This document shows, piece after piece, positions 46,453 through 56,017 of a stretch of 64,000 nt of DNA (position 1 is the first letter of the stretch; every line of letters begins with the position of its first letter). This DNA is from Sphingobacterium thalpophilum (lineage in GTDB: Bacteria; Bacteroidota; Bacteroidia; Sphingobacteriales; Sphingobacteriaceae): positions 1,054,001-1,118,000 of the forward strand of contig NZ_CP151087.1 of NCBI RefSeq assembly GCF_038396785.1. The letters run 5' to 3'. The translations under genes and the position numbers were made by a program. Below the pieces are notes generated by a model, which saw only the letters and a list, made by a program, of their open reading frames with translations, was not told where the DNA came from and made no database searches.

Positions 46453-48480
46453 TTATTCTGCTTTGGCTTCATCCGCTACGGCATCCTCCCATTTATCCCA
46501 TACTGGAGTAGCAGGATTATAACCGTCGTAGCCGTAATTTTGCTTTAGCTGCCCTTTAATATTGGAGGTAATCGCGACATTGGGAATCGGCCAATACATA
46601 TTCTTTTTATCCATCGTGTATTTGATATCACTTAGCCCAGTGGCATTGACATGAATAATACCTTTATTGTAAAGGCTATAATGCATGATGCGCTGGTACC
46701 AGTAACTTCCGCCATTGGCATCTGTACCGCTCTGCTTATCAAAATTGTCCAGATTGTACGCATTCCCCCATTCATCCGGTTTACCACTACGGGCCAAGCA
46801 GAGGGACACCCGTTTCAATTCCACATTGCGCCACTCCTCCCAGTAGAGCTCACGGGCCCTCTCGTTCATAATATCCCCAATGCTTACCGCTCCCTGGTAG
46901 AGCTCGGTACATTTTGCGCGCTGGCGGACGGCATTTAAATCATCTTTTATCGTTCCATCGGCCGGATTAATATAATATTTCGCTTCGGCGCGCAAAAGGT
47001 AAGCCTCTGCCAGGCGATAGAGGTACCAGTCGGCGATTCCCCCATTGGTAGCACCCCGTGAACCGTCTGAACCGCTGATATTGGCTTCACTTACAGGATC
47101 ATCCAAGAAAAATTTATAATGCGGCACATCGTACCAGCGACGAATGGTATCGCTGCAAAGGAGTTTGCCCGTTGCGGGATCTTTCAGTGTGACCGGTTTC
47201 CCAAAATCTTTGGAAGCTTTGTTGTTCACTTTGTAATCTTCCATCCGTACCCAGTTACCCATCTTTGAACTGTGGCGCAGGTCGCCTTCATCCGGCTTGC
47301 CATTGACAGACCATACGCCCTGCGTCTGGAATGATGTAGGGCGGAACGTTGCGATCCCGCGGCCAAAGGCGCGCATATAGTCATATTTTGCATTGTAATC
47401 CCCGCTGTTCCGTTTGATGTTCAACAAAGCCTGTTTACCATCGGCAGTCTGTATGCGGCTGTCAAAGACAAAGGGATATAAGATTCTCATGGTCAGCATT
47501 TTAACGAAAGACTCCGCATCGGCACCACGGTTGGGCATCCCCATGATCACCTCACGGTTGCTGGCGATCAGCTTGTTTTCGGGGCGGTGCATATCCCAGA
47601 TCACGTTACGTGTGATGGGCCAGGTCTGCGCCTCCCCTCCATCGTTAAAGGTTCCGAAGCTTTCGGTCATCAGAGCATAGCCTGACTGGTCAATCAGGAT
47701 ATCCGTCTGCTCTTTGGCTTTCTGATACTCCCCTATGGCGAGGTAACATTTTGCCAAAAGCATGCGGCAGGCCCCCTTGTTGATCAGGCCGATCAGGTTC
47801 ATATTTTTCTGATCAGGCACCCATTGTACAGCAAACTCCATATCCTTAGTAATCATCTGCAGAATGGCATCACGCTTGGTGCTCCGGTAATTTTGTTTGG
47901 GTACGTCGATGATGGTCGTCACCAAAGGTACATCGCCGTATTCAAAGACCAAGGCCATATAGCGGAAAGCCCGATGGAAATACGCCCGCCCTTTGTAGGC
48001 ATTCCTATCCTGCTCGCTCAAGGTCTGTACCTGGTCTACATATTTGATAATGGTATTGGCATAACTGATCCCCTTGTAGGTTTCGTCCCACAGATACCAG
48101 AGGCTGTTGGAGCGGTCGAGGTTTTGATGCGTAGAGTTGTCACTTGTCGGGGTCAGCATGTTGGCGACATCCGCCAGCATGCTGCGTTTGTCGGTATTAC
48201 TAGCCACCATCAGTTCGGAAAAGACATACTCTGTGCCTAGCGTCAGCATCTCGTTATGATCTGTGGCCCAATACCCCTTGAGATGGCGGTCACAGATGGC
48301 CATGGCCGACAGCAGGCCCGATTCGGTGTTAAAAGTTTCGTTAGGGATATAGATCGACAGCGGATCGGGCTGCAGAAATTCCTTCGAGCAGCTGCTTATC
48401 GCTAGCGTACCGGCGAGCAAAAAAGCGATGCTTCTGCCTGCGGATCTGGATTTTTTTAGTGTATTATTCATATACATCAC
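46453..48480 (-). CDS. SusD/RagB-family surface lipoprotein (large)
   Basis: The 675-residue lipoprotein has the signal SIAFLLAGTLAISSC and the SusD N-terminus FLQPDPLSIYIPNETFNTES. The tetratricopeptide-like part has AYFHRAFRYMALVFEYGDVP and YRLAEAYLLRAEAKYY. The C-terminus NYGYDGYNPATPVWDKWEDA is typical. It is longer than most SusD proteins (500-600). The start may be either the ATG at 48480 or the one at 48471. It binds glycan at the cell surface with the SusC partner, whose stop lies 11 bases upstream. Confidence 0.93.
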   Translation of the reverse strand: MMYMNNTLKKSRSAGRSIAFLLAGTLAISSCSKEFLQPDPLSIYIPNETFNTESGLLSAMAICDRHLKGYWATDHNEMLTLGTEYVFSELMVASNTDKRSMLADVANMLTPTSDNSTHQNLDRSNSLWYLWDETYKGISYANTIIKYVDQVQTLSEQDRNAYKGRAYFHRAFRYMALVFEYGDVPLVTTIIDVPKQNYRSTKRDAILQMITKDMEFAVQWVPDQKNMNLIGLINKGACRMLLAKCYLAIGEYQKAKEQTDILIDQSGYALMTESFGTFNDGGEAQTWPITRNVIWDMHRPENKLIASNREVIMGMPNRGADAESFVKMLTMRILYPFVFDSRIQTADGKQALLNIKRNSGDYNAKYDYMRAFGRGIATFRPTSFQTQGVWSVNGKPDEGDLRHSSKMGNWVRMEDYKVNNKASKDFGKPVTLKDPATGKLLCSDTIRRWYDVPHYKFFLDDPVSEANISGSDGSRGATNGGIADWYLYRLAEAYLLRAEAKYYINPADGTIKDDLNAVRQRAKCTELYQGAVSIGDIMNERARELYWEEWRNVELKRVSLCLARSGKPDEWGNAYNLDNFDKQSGTDANGGSYWYQRIMHYSLYNKGIIHVNATGLSDIKYTMDKKNMYWPIPNVAITSNIKGQLKQNYGYDGYNPATPVWDKWEDAVADEAKAE

Positions 48481-48491
48481 AATTAATCAGG

Positions 48492-51400
48492 TTATAAAGA
48501 TAAATTCACACCGAAAGTAAAGACCCTTGAGGCCCATCCGCTCGGGTTGTTGTCAGGATGGAAAGTCTCCGGATCGCCGTATTCCCATTCTTTGGTCCAG
48601 GTGGCCACATTCCGCACCGTCCCATACAGCTTCACCCGATTGAGGTTATACTTGGAGGTCAAGGCCGTTGGTAATGTATAGCCTACCGAGATATTGTCGA
48701 GCCGGATAAACGAGCGGTCATACAGCCGCGCAGCGCCCTCCGCGCCGATCGGTCCCTTAGCCTCGATACGGCCGTAGCGGTCCGTTGGGTTGTCCGGCGT
48801 CCAATATTCCTTTGCTGGCAGATTGGCCAGCCCATAAGCCATGCGCCCGCCATCATCGTCGTTATTCAGGTAATTGCCCGACAAGCTTTTGTGCCCCATG
48901 TATGAATAAATATTAAACGAAAAGCTGAGGTCCTTCCATAGCGTAAACTCATTGCGCATCGACCAGCGGAAACGCGGATCCGTCTGCCCCAGAAAGACCT
49001 TATCGTTATTATTATACACAGGCTTTCTGCTATCCCCATTCACGGCATCATCTGCTGTATATACATTGGCCACTTTCGGGTCACCTGGAGCCTGCCCATA
49101 TTTAGCGGCTTCTGCAGCTTCATTGGCCTGCCAGATGCCCGTAACCTGATAATTCCAGATCGTGCCGATGGGCTGCCCGATAAACCAGCCATTCGAAATT
49201 TCGTCCATTTCTTTGCGGCCAACCACATTTCCATCGGCATCCAGTACATCCTGGTAGTTCTTATAGAGATGTACAATCTGATTCTTATTGTACGAAAAAT
49301 TAAAGGTGGTAGACCATTGCAGATTTTCCTTTTTCAAGTTGACGGTATTTAAGGTCAATTCAATCCCCTTGTTGTCCACTTGCCCCAGATTGGTGGTGAT
49401 GCTGCTGAATCCTGTAAAATTGGGCAGTTTTTGCTCCATGATCATGTCGTGGGTCTGCATCAGGTAATATTCCAGGGTACCCGAAATGCGATTTTTTAAG
49501 AATCCAAAGTCCAGTCCAAAATTCCATGCCGTGGTTTTTTCCCATTGCAGGTTCGGATTGGCCAGGCGGTCTACCATCAGGTAGCGGTATTGGACCAGTT
49601 CACCAGCCGAGTTGAGGTAGCCATGCATCTTGCCGCTGCCCGAATACAAGTTGGCGAGCGCCAGATTGGGATCTGCCAGCTGCCGGTTCCCATTTTTACC
49701 GTAGGAAACACGCAGTTTACCATAATCCATTACATCGGTCCATTTAAAGAATTTCTCTTTGGTAAAATTCCAGGCCAGGGCCACAGAAGGGAAAGTCGCG
49801 TAGGGATTGGGGGTACCAAAAGCCGAATAGCCATCCCGCCGAATCGAGGTCGTGAGCATATAGCGGTCATCGTAGGAATAAAATAAACGGGCGAGCAAAG
49901 CATCCGCCGTTTGGTGCGTATCGTAGCTATCAAAGCTGCTATTCTCCTTTGATCCATTTTTGGTATTGTGAAATCCCAGTGCATCCGAAGGCAAAATATT
50001 GCGCGCTTCAATACGATCTTTCCAGGACTGCTGTTCCTCCGCCTCCTGTACCAAGGTTACCATCAGGCGGTGCTTATCCGCAAAGCTCTGTTCCCAGCTG
50101 ATGGTGTTGTTGAGCGACCAGTCAAAACGTTTGGTCTGCTCGCGGTTTGCACCGCGATCGGCCGGATTAGAACCCGGCAGCTCGGCCGACATAAAATAAC
50201 GGTCATGAAAATATTGTAGCCGCGGCGAAGCGTTAAAGGAATAGGTAATGTTAAAGGGCAGCTTGACTTTCGCATTAAAAATGGAATTGAAGACCGAATA
50301 GCCCTTGTCCAGCTCCAGGTATTTCCGTTGAAAATCATAATTATACCCGCGCTGGCTAAACTGCTCACTGAGCGGATATTGTAAAGGATTGCCACTGGCA
50401 TCGGCATAATCGGCGTAAGGGCTGTTGCGCAATGTCTGGTCGATATCAATATCAATATTGCCGTCGGAGCGATCCTGAAAATTCACATTGGCGCCCAATT
50501 CTAGCCAGTTGGTCACATGCGCATTGATTTTCATGTTTGCCCGCACAGCCTTGTAGGTATCGCTGACAACGGTTCCCTCATTTTTCAGGTATCCCATGGA
50601 CAAGTAATAATTGACGCGGTCGCGCGCGCCACTGATGCTCGCGTTGTAATCCTGGTTAAAGCCCGTTCGGAAGGTATGATCGGCCCAATCGACCGTTTTC
50701 CCATCCAAAAAATTCTGCAGGGCATTTCCCTGCAGGCCCAGGCGGCGGCCCCAGATACTTCGGTCGGACTCCCCGTCCTCGTTGGTCGACTGCGCGCGCC
50801 AGGAATCCAGCGATAATGACGAAGGCAGCTGCCCCGGATTGAGGTAAAAACCGTAAGGCACAGTAAGGTTCCCATTATCATCCCGTATCTGATAAGCCTC
50901 ATATAGACCCGTTGTCGGATTGATGCCGTAGGTATTCTTGGTATACCAATCCTCGCGGTGTTGCAGGTAAGCTTCCGGGCTGAATCTTTTGCGATATTCA
51001 CTCAATTGTGTTGCTCCGGCGTTCATGGTCATATTGATCGTCGGTTTGCCCTGCTTCCCTTTTTTTGTACTGATAATAATCACACCACTTGCTGCTTTCG
51101 AGCCGTAAACAGCGGCGGCCGAAGCATCTTTCAGCACATCGATCTGCTCAATATCATCCGGATTGATTTCAGAAAGCTCGCCGTAGAAAATCATGCCATC
51201 GAGTACCAGCAAGGGGTTGTTGTGCCCGCTGTTGCTATCGTAGACCGAGCGTTTACCCCGCACTTCAATGGAGCCGCCCCCTTTTGCCGAGGCATCGTAA
51301 CCGATATTCAGTCCTGCCGATCCGCGGAGGATATCCTGTACGGTTTTTGGGTTTTCATTGGCAATGCGGTCTGGATGGATCTGGGTCACGGAACCTGTCA

Positions 51401-51848
51401 GATCCTTTTTGCGCATGGTACCATAGCCCACCACCACTACCTCGTCCAGCTCATCGGCGGACGAACTAAGGACCACATTAACGACCTTGGATGGTGTAAG
51501 GTCGACTTCCTGGCTCTTGTAGCCCAACAGTTTGAACACCAGCTTTTTTGCTTCGAGCGGCACCGAAATGGTATACGTACCATCAGCTTTTGAGGCTGTG
51601 CTGACCTTGCTGCCCAGCACACTGACTGTCACGGAGGCCAGCGGTTGCCCATTGCCGTCCGATATTTTACCTGTGATTTCGCGGTTCTGTACCGTCCCGT
51701 TTGCCGTCGAAATCAGGGGTACATTGGCTTTTAATGCAGCGGCAGGACTAGCTAGAGCGACCAGACAAAGCAGGCAGGAACAGGGTATCCATTTGCCTGC
51801 GCCGAAGCCATAAAAGCGACTTTGTTTTAGTTTACAATTGTTTCTCAT
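48492..51848 (-). CDS. SusC/RagA-family TonB-dependent outer membrane receptor
   Basis: The complete 1118-residue SusC has a signal region, a carboxypeptidase-like domain (ITGKISDGNGQPLASVTVSV), and plug motifs DELDEVVVVGYGTMRKKD and DASAAAVYGSKAASGVIIIS. The barrel ends in VFTFGVNLSL. With SusD it imports oligosaccharides through the outer membrane. The SusD gene follows after 11 bases and a GH105 enzyme comes next. Upstream, 51849-52147 is AT-rich and holds a 22-bp tandem repeat (52076-52119) that may be the regulatory site of the locus. Confidence 0.95.
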   Translation of the reverse strand: MRNNCKLKQSRFYGFGAGKWIPCSCLLCLVALASPAAALKANVPLISTANGTVQNREITGKISDGNGQPLASVTVSVLGSKVSTASKADGTYTISVPLEAKKLVFKLLGYKSQEVDLTPSKVVNVVLSSSADELDEVVVVGYGTMRKKDLTGSVTQIHPDRIANENPKTVQDILRGSAGLNIGYDASAKGGGSIEVRGKRSVYDSNSGHNNPLLVLDGMIFYGELSEINPDDIEQIDVLKDASAAAVYGSKAASGVIIISTKKGKQGKPTINMTMNAGATQLSEYRKRFSPEAYLQHREDWYTKNTYGINPTTGLYEAYQIRDDNGNLTVPYGFYLNPGQLPSSLSLDSWRAQSTNEDGESDRSIWGRRLGLQGNALQNFLDGKTVDWADHTFRTGFNQDYNASISGARDRVNYYLSMGYLKNEGTVVSDTYKAVRANMKINAHVTNWLELGANVNFQDRSDGNIDIDIDQTLRNSPYADYADASGNPLQYPLSEQFSQRGYNYDFQRKYLELDKGYSVFNSIFNAKVKLPFNITYSFNASPRLQYFHDRYFMSAELPGSNPADRGANREQTKRFDWSLNNTISWEQSFADKHRLMVTLVQEAEEQQSWKDRIEARNILPSDALGFHNTKNGSKENSSFDSYDTHQTADALLARLFYSYDDRYMLTTSIRRDGYSAFGTPNPYATFPSVALAWNFTKEKFFKWTDVMDYGKLRVSYGKNGNRQLADPNLALANLYSGSGKMHGYLNSAGELVQYRYLMVDRLANPNLQWEKTTAWNFGLDFGFLKNRISGTLEYYLMQTHDMIMEQKLPNFTGFSSITTNLGQVDNKGIELTLNTVNLKKENLQWSTTFNFSYNKNQIVHLYKNYQDVLDADGNVVGRKEMDEISNGWFIGQPIGTIWNYQVTGIWQANEAAEAAKYGQAPGDPKVANVYTADDAVNGDSRKPVYNNNDKVFLGQTDPRFRWSMRNEFTLWKDLSFSFNIYSYMGHKSLSGNYLNNDDDGGRMAYGLANLPAKEYWTPDNPTDRYGRIEAKGPIGAEGAARLYDRSFIRLDNISVGYTLPTALTSKYNLNRVKLYGTVRNVATWTKEWEYGDPETFHPDNNPSGWASRVFTFGVNLSL

Positions 51849-52075
51849 AAAGAAATATTCACTATGGGTGATTTAGTAATTTTATAATTGGCTTCCTTTG
51901 ATAAAGGAATTTTAACTGTAAAAGTGAATATTAGCAATTAGAAAAACAGAACTAGATCGTATCAAAAAAGTGCTATTTTGTCTCAATAACACGATTTTCG
52001 ATATAAAAAAATAAACAATTGAATGATGATGGCGACAGAGTTGCTAAAAAACGCCTAAAAAGCACAGGAGCCAAA

Positions 52076-52119
52076 ATTTAACTACAACGTTTTCGTAATT
52101 TAACTATAACGTTTTCGTA
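52076..52119. repeat. 22-bp tandem direct repeat with one mismatch, likely regulatory
   Basis: Two adjacent 22-base units (52076-52097 and 52098-52119) differ at one position. Each contains AACGTTTTCGTA. The period of two helical turns would place two bound proteins on one face of the DNA. It lies 228-271 bases upstream of the susC start. AACGTT-centred sequences recall LacI-type operators, but that is a guess. Confidence 0.7.
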
Positions 52120-52147
52120 TTTTTTATATTACAGAAATACATCTGCT

Positions 52148-52230
52148 TTAGCCCACCTTTTTTCTCCCGCATGAGTACGCTGTAAGAAACTCTCTACCGC
52201 TCATCATATACCCCAGCTGCAAACCTAAAA
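52148..52230 (-). pseudogene. Possible tail of a third DinB-type gene
   Basis: On the minus strand a short frame reads LGLQLGYMMSGREFLTAY and ends at TAA 52148-52150. It resembles the end of the DinB gene at 25867 (GLHLGYMMSIRKFIATK). Nothing upstream continues the match. The piece is too short for certainty. Confidence 0.35.
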
Positions 52231-52407
52231 CTTGAGTTTAGCCTTTCTATTCGTTTTCTCTAAGCTAAGGAGTGATTCCCTTTATTGAAGTTTCTACACC
52301 GCTCAATTTAACAGCCAGTTCCAAAAACCTTGTTTTTGCCAATAGCACTACGAAGTCCTTGTGGCCAACTCAGTTTCATTTTTCTTAATGACACAAGCAC
52401 AGACTCC

Positions 52408-52649
52408 TTAACGAAGAAGAACCCAATATCTCCACGACAAGATGGCGCTCGGTAGCCAATCACAAAGATTTGGTTTACTATTTTGAAACAGTGACTAGTC
52501 CGGGAACTTTCTGGATCAATCTAAAAGATTTGGATCTGAGCGAGAAAGGTAAGGTTCTCAAACTTGATGTCGAGCAAAACAAAACTTACACTGGACTGAG
52601 CAATGGACACCTTAAAAAAGCAGAACCCTTTAAATTCATGGGACTGTGA
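52408..52649 (+). pseudogene. Linear amide C-N hydrolase (choloylglycine hydrolase family) C-terminal relic
   Basis: The plus-strand frame ending at TGA 52647-52649 reads STTRWRSVANHKDLVYYFET, then SPGTFWINLKDLDLSEKG and ends KKAEPFKFMGL. This resembles the C-terminal strand-rich part of exported Ntn-type penicillin V acylase/bile salt hydrolase-like proteins of Bacteroidota. There is no start codon, no signal peptide and no N-terminal catalytic cysteine, so it is the remnant of a deleted gene. The bases 52650-52807 carry no gene beyond the promoter region of the next one. Confidence 0.6.
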
Positions 52650-52807
52650 TCAAGCGGTCGTAGTCATTGCCGAAGTTGCTGTCATCACTTTGCCTGATGA
52701 CGATGATTTATAAAAAGCTATTTCTGGCACCTACGCCAGAAATAACTGATTTGTTTTTTGTTGAACTTTTTTGAAGGGAACTTTGTTCAATTCTTAAAAA
52801 AGAAGAA

Positions 52808-53104
52808 ATGAAAGCACAAATCGGACTCGTTATCACTGCAGTTGCTGGAGCAGCACTGCTCGTATATAGACGCTGGAAACAACGTTCTGTACAGGAATCA
52901 ACCGAACAGACAGATCACAAAAACACGGGTAACCTCACGAACCCACCTTCCTGGTATCGCCCGCTTAAAATGCCCGAAATGGACAGCACTGATATTGTAT
53001 CATTGCAATATGCTCCCGCAATGGCATCACCGGATAAAAACGATGCGGCGCAAGGGATTAACAAAAATATCGCTTATTACCATAAAGGCAATAGACATCA
53101 ATAA
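52808..53104 (+). CDS. Small single-pass membrane protein, copy 2
   Basis: The 98-residue paralogue of 26541-26837 has the same N-terminal helix (IGLVITAVAGAALLVYRRW) and conserved tail (NPPSWYRPLKMPE). Changes are few and mostly conservative. It is preceded by TTGAAC (52761) and GTTCAA (52785) elements, similar to copy 1. As with copy 1, a DinB gene lies nearby on the opposite strand, here a broken one. Function unknown. Confidence 0.72.
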   Translation: MKAQIGLVITAVAGAALLVYRRWKQRSVQESTEQTDHKNTGNLTNPPSWYRPLKMPEMDSTDIVSLQYAPAMASPDKNDAAQGINKNIAYYHKGNRHQ

Positions 53105-53381
53105 GGTAGTCTTACAACTACCTCATTGATACCTCACAATCATAAATAACTACCAGGACGGCATACAACTGCGCTACTTTTGGACACGAATCCAATCCCC
53201 AAACTACATCCGTGGGGGTAGATAAAGTCCTACGAAACTTTTGCCCGAAATTGTCCGCTTTCGAACAAAGACCGTTCGAGTTCGAACATGCAACTCATTA
53301 GAAAAAAACTTTAACACCTTATTTTCAACACTTTATTTTATTGGCAATGAATTAGTAAAGGTCAATCCATAAAAACTTCAT

Positions 53382-53514
53382 ATGCTTGCGAATTATTTTA
53401 AAATAGCCTTTCGTCATCTATCGAAGAATAAAGGTTTTACAGCGATAAATAGTGTAGGGTTAGCTTCTGGAATGACAGCTGCCATATTGATCATGCTATG
53501 GGTAAAAAGCGAAT
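53382..53514 (+). pseudogene. MacB/FtsX-like ABC permease N-terminal fragment
   Basis: The first 44 codons match the typical start of Bacteroidota MacB-type permeases: NYFKIAFRHLSKNKGFTAIN, then a membrane helix (MTAAILIMLWVKSE). At 53514 the match ends and the frame enters the reverse of a DinB gene, stopping at 53579. The original gene should be about 800 codons. This is a deletion scar. The 53105-53381 spacer is AT-rich with no gene and may be the old promoter region. Confidence 0.75.
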
Positions 53515-53946
53515 CATATAGCCTAGATGAAGTCCTTCATGAAAATTGTTCCATTCGAAGGTGTCGCATATTGAAGTGAGATGAAATCCTGTCCCGGTTG
53601 TCCGTTCCTGATAGGTGACAAATTTTTTGCTATTAAAATCACGGATAGTTGGCTCAATTTGTTCAAGGAGCAGTCTTTTCAGTAAGTCTGCCTCCTGTTG
53701 GGATACGGGGACTGTCGGCTTTGTTCCCGACTCATAATTGTTAAAAATTTCTTCGGGAATATGCCCTTTTACATCAGATCCGATATGAATCAATTTATGC
53801 TGTGTGGCAATGATGTGCCCAATATTCCATATCAGGTTGTTACTGAATCCTTCCGGAATGTGATTGAGCTGTTCCAATGAATAGTTTTCAAAAAACTTGA
53901 GGTAAGCCATTCTGCTCGTTTTCTATGCGTTAAAGAGTGATTCCAT
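53491..53946 (-). pseudogene. DinB-family protein, broken copy
   Basis: Homologous to 25867-26340 but damaged at both ends. The start MESLFNA at 53946 is followed by TAG at 53923-53925 where copy 1 has TGG (Trp8). The rest, from KTSRMAYLKFFENYSLEQLN on, is in frame. At the other end homology stops at HLGYM (53515). The last dozen codons are replaced by out-of-phase ABC permease sequence, giving a stop at 53491. An ATG at 53910 could still produce most of the bundle with the metal ligands NNFHEGLHLG, so residual function is possible but unlikely. Confidence 0.82.
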
Positions 53947-54186
53947 ATCGTGCATTACATTTGGCTGAGTTATTATTACTCCCCTATTTTTGAGTTGTTT
54001 TAAGCTTATTGCTGCCCTTTTTATCGCTAGGACCTGCAGCAGGAATTGCCTTGTATTTTTCAATAATTCTTGCAGCTTTTTTCTAATGGCAAAGCTTCGA
54101 TCTGGTGCAAATATACCTAAAAAATGGGCCCTTGACATCCTGAATAATCTTTTGTTCGGTTACGAGGGTATTTTCCATTTTTAGTC

Positions 54187-54194
54187 TATATTTG
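54187..54194 (+). promoter_or_regulatory. Bacteroidota -7 box (TATATTTG) for the S41-type gene
   Basis: TATATTTG matches TAnnTTTG and lies 30 bases before the ATG at 54225, leaving a short leader. The -33 element is not clear. The region 53947-54186 holds no other gene. Confidence 0.45.
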
Positions 54195-54224
54195 TGCAAT
54201 CGACAATTATTAACAATTTTGATT

Positions 54225-55325
54225 ATGCACCTGAACACACGCGTCCTATTTTTATGGCTATTGCTAAGTTTGCCTATTTTAAATTACGCCCAAAACTGCA
54301 ATTGTGAATCCAATTTTTTGTGGGTAAAAAAAACTTTTGAAGAAAATGATGCCGGTTTTCAATATACCATCAGCAAGAAGGGCAAGGATGCCTATGAATT
54401 GCACAATAAAATGTATCTCGAAAAAGTTAAACACTTGTCCAACAATCAGGAATGTGCTACATTACTCAATCAATGGATCCGTTTCTTTCGTAATGGACAT
54501 ATCGGCGTAAATTATATTGGAAAAACAAAGAAAGGCGAAAAGGTTACCGAACAAAATAAGCAGCCTATTGAAAAGGACCTAAATCCATTAAACGCCACAA
54601 AGCCATTATTCGAAAAAATAAATGAAAACACGGTTTACCTCCGAATTCCTGATTTTGAAATAACAGAAAAAAAAGCAATTGACAGCATTGTATTAGCCAA
54701 CCGAGCAACCATCTTATCGACCGAAAATTTTATTATTGATGTCAGAAATAATCCAGGCGGAAGTGATGCGAGTTATGGTAGCCTTATCCCCTTCTTATAC
54801 ACGCAGCCGATTAGAACCGTAGGTGCATTATTTTATTCGACAGATTTAAATAATCAACGCATGTTGGAGCTGAGTCAAAACCCCGATTTTGACGAGGAGT
54901 CTAAAAAGACGTTCAAAAACTACTACGAAAAATTGCAGGCCAATAAAGGTGAGTATGTCGATTTATTCAATAAAAAAGTAAACATAACCAAGATGGATAC
55001 CATTCAGCCTTATCCCAAAAACATAGGGATCGTTATCAATGAAAATAACGGGAGCACGACAGAGCAATTTCTATTGACCGCCATGCAAAGTAAAAAGGTG
55101 AAATTATACGGTAGAACAACCAAAGGGATGCTTGATATCTCGAATGTAAATATCGTTACATCACCCTGTGGCGATATTGAACTGTACTATGGATTATCTA
55201 AAAGTTATCGTATTCCAGACTTCCCTGTAGACGACATCGGATTACAACCTGACGTATATATTGATAAAACCATTGATCCTTCGAATTGGCTAGATTTTGT
55301 GCGCGACCATCTCAATGGAAAATAA
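54225..55325 (+). CDS. S41-family (C-terminal processing-like) peptidase, exported
   Basis: The ATG at 54225 gives a 366-residue protein with the signal peptide MHLNTRVLFLWLLLSLPILN. The open frame reaches a TTG at 54192, which is less likely. S41 features are NFIIDVRNNPGGSDASYG, the probable catalytic serine region NENNGSTTEQFLLTAM, and KLYGRTTKGMLDISN. There is no PDZ domain, so it is the short tricorn-core-like type common in Bacteroidota. It stands alone after decayed genes. A different truncated S41 gene lies at 25480-25870. Confidence 0.85.
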   Translation: MHLNTRVLFLWLLLSLPILNYAQNCNCESNFLWVKKTFEENDAGFQYTISKKGKDAYELHNKMYLEKVKHLSNNQECATLLNQWIRFFRNGHIGVNYIGKTKKGEKVTEQNKQPIEKDLNPLNATKPLFEKINENTVYLRIPDFEITEKKAIDSIVLANRATILSTENFIIDVRNNPGGSDASYGSLIPFLYTQPIRTVGALFYSTDLNNQRMLELSQNPDFDEESKKTFKNYYEKLQANKGEYVDLFNKKVNITKMDTIQPYPKNIGIVINENNGSTTEQFLLTAMQSKKVKLYGRTTKGMLDISNVNIVTSPCGDIELYYGLSKSYRIPDFPVDDIGLQPDVYIDKTIDPSNWLDFVRDHLNGK

Positions 55326-55526
55326 GATTAAGATAAAAAGTTTAGTTACATTTATTTTTTTTTGCAATCTGCATCACAGCGGATATTCCCGGCTCTAAAC
55401 TTTTCAATTTTAGCGCCGGATCCATAAAAGAAGCTACATTTCTATTAAAATTGTCCGCAAGTGGACCAGGTTATCATTTAAACTTAGTACATCCTCTTTC
55501 GTATTTTTTTCGTATATTATCTCACT

Positions 55527-55778
55527 ATGAAAATAGTAGACATCACAAAAGACACTTTAATCAGTGCTCAGAAAGAAGGATTTACCGTATTAATCACCAA
55601 ATTTAGTTCAGATCCGTTAAACCCAACCTGGATTGTCGATAAAGTTGAAAACGACAAAATAGAAGCTAGCAAAAAAGCGCTGAGCGAAAGCTACCAGCTA
55701 TGCTATTCCATTAAAGAAGCTATTCTGACGATTGATAATCGCCCTTTCATCGGAAAGTTACAGCTAAGCCATTCATAG
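55527..55778 (+). CDS. Hypothetical 83-residue protein
   Basis: The small soluble protein (MKIVDITKDTLISAQKEGFT) has balanced charged and hydrophobic residues and no signal or membrane segment. Codon use is like that of the surrounding genes. I do not recognise a family. It lies between the S41-type gene and the hairpin at 55914, in a poorly conserved stretch. The sequence 55326-55526 upstream contains no gene. Confidence 0.55.
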   Translation: MKIVDITKDTLISAQKEGFTVLITKFSSDPLNPTWIVDKVENDKIEASKKALSESYQLCYSIKEAILTIDNRPFIGKLQLSHS

Positions 55779-55913
55779 CGCTTGATCAATACATCATCCC
55801 ATGCACAATCAGCAGCATGTATTGTTTCATAAAGTAGGTGAGCTAATGCATAACAAAGAGGATTACTGTGAAACATGCGTAAGAATTATTAAAGCATGAT
55901 ATTTTTTTAACCT

Positions 55914-55946
55914 AGCGGACCAAACTATCCTTAAGTTTGGTCCGCT
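55914..55946 (+). terminator. 13-bp hairpin, possible terminator
   Basis: AGCGGACCAAACT (55914-55926) and its complement (55934-55946) form a perfect stem with a 7-base loop. The sequence after it on the plus strand is only moderately T-rich, so terminator function is uncertain. Confidence 0.55.
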
Positions 55947-56017
55947 TCCTATTTCTGCTTTTCCAACTCATTCAATCACTTAGTGGCCTGAACCAACCTT
56001 AAATTCTAAAACTACGC

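Noticed and set aside
50958..51593. 211-codon plus-strand open frame
   Set aside because: It is the complement of the SusC plug region; a frame shadow caused by codon bias.
53923..54138. 71-codon minus-strand frame ending at the DinB TAG
   Set aside because: Its last residues are the true DinB start (MESLFNA); the upstream part shows no protein family and is read-through of the intergenic region.
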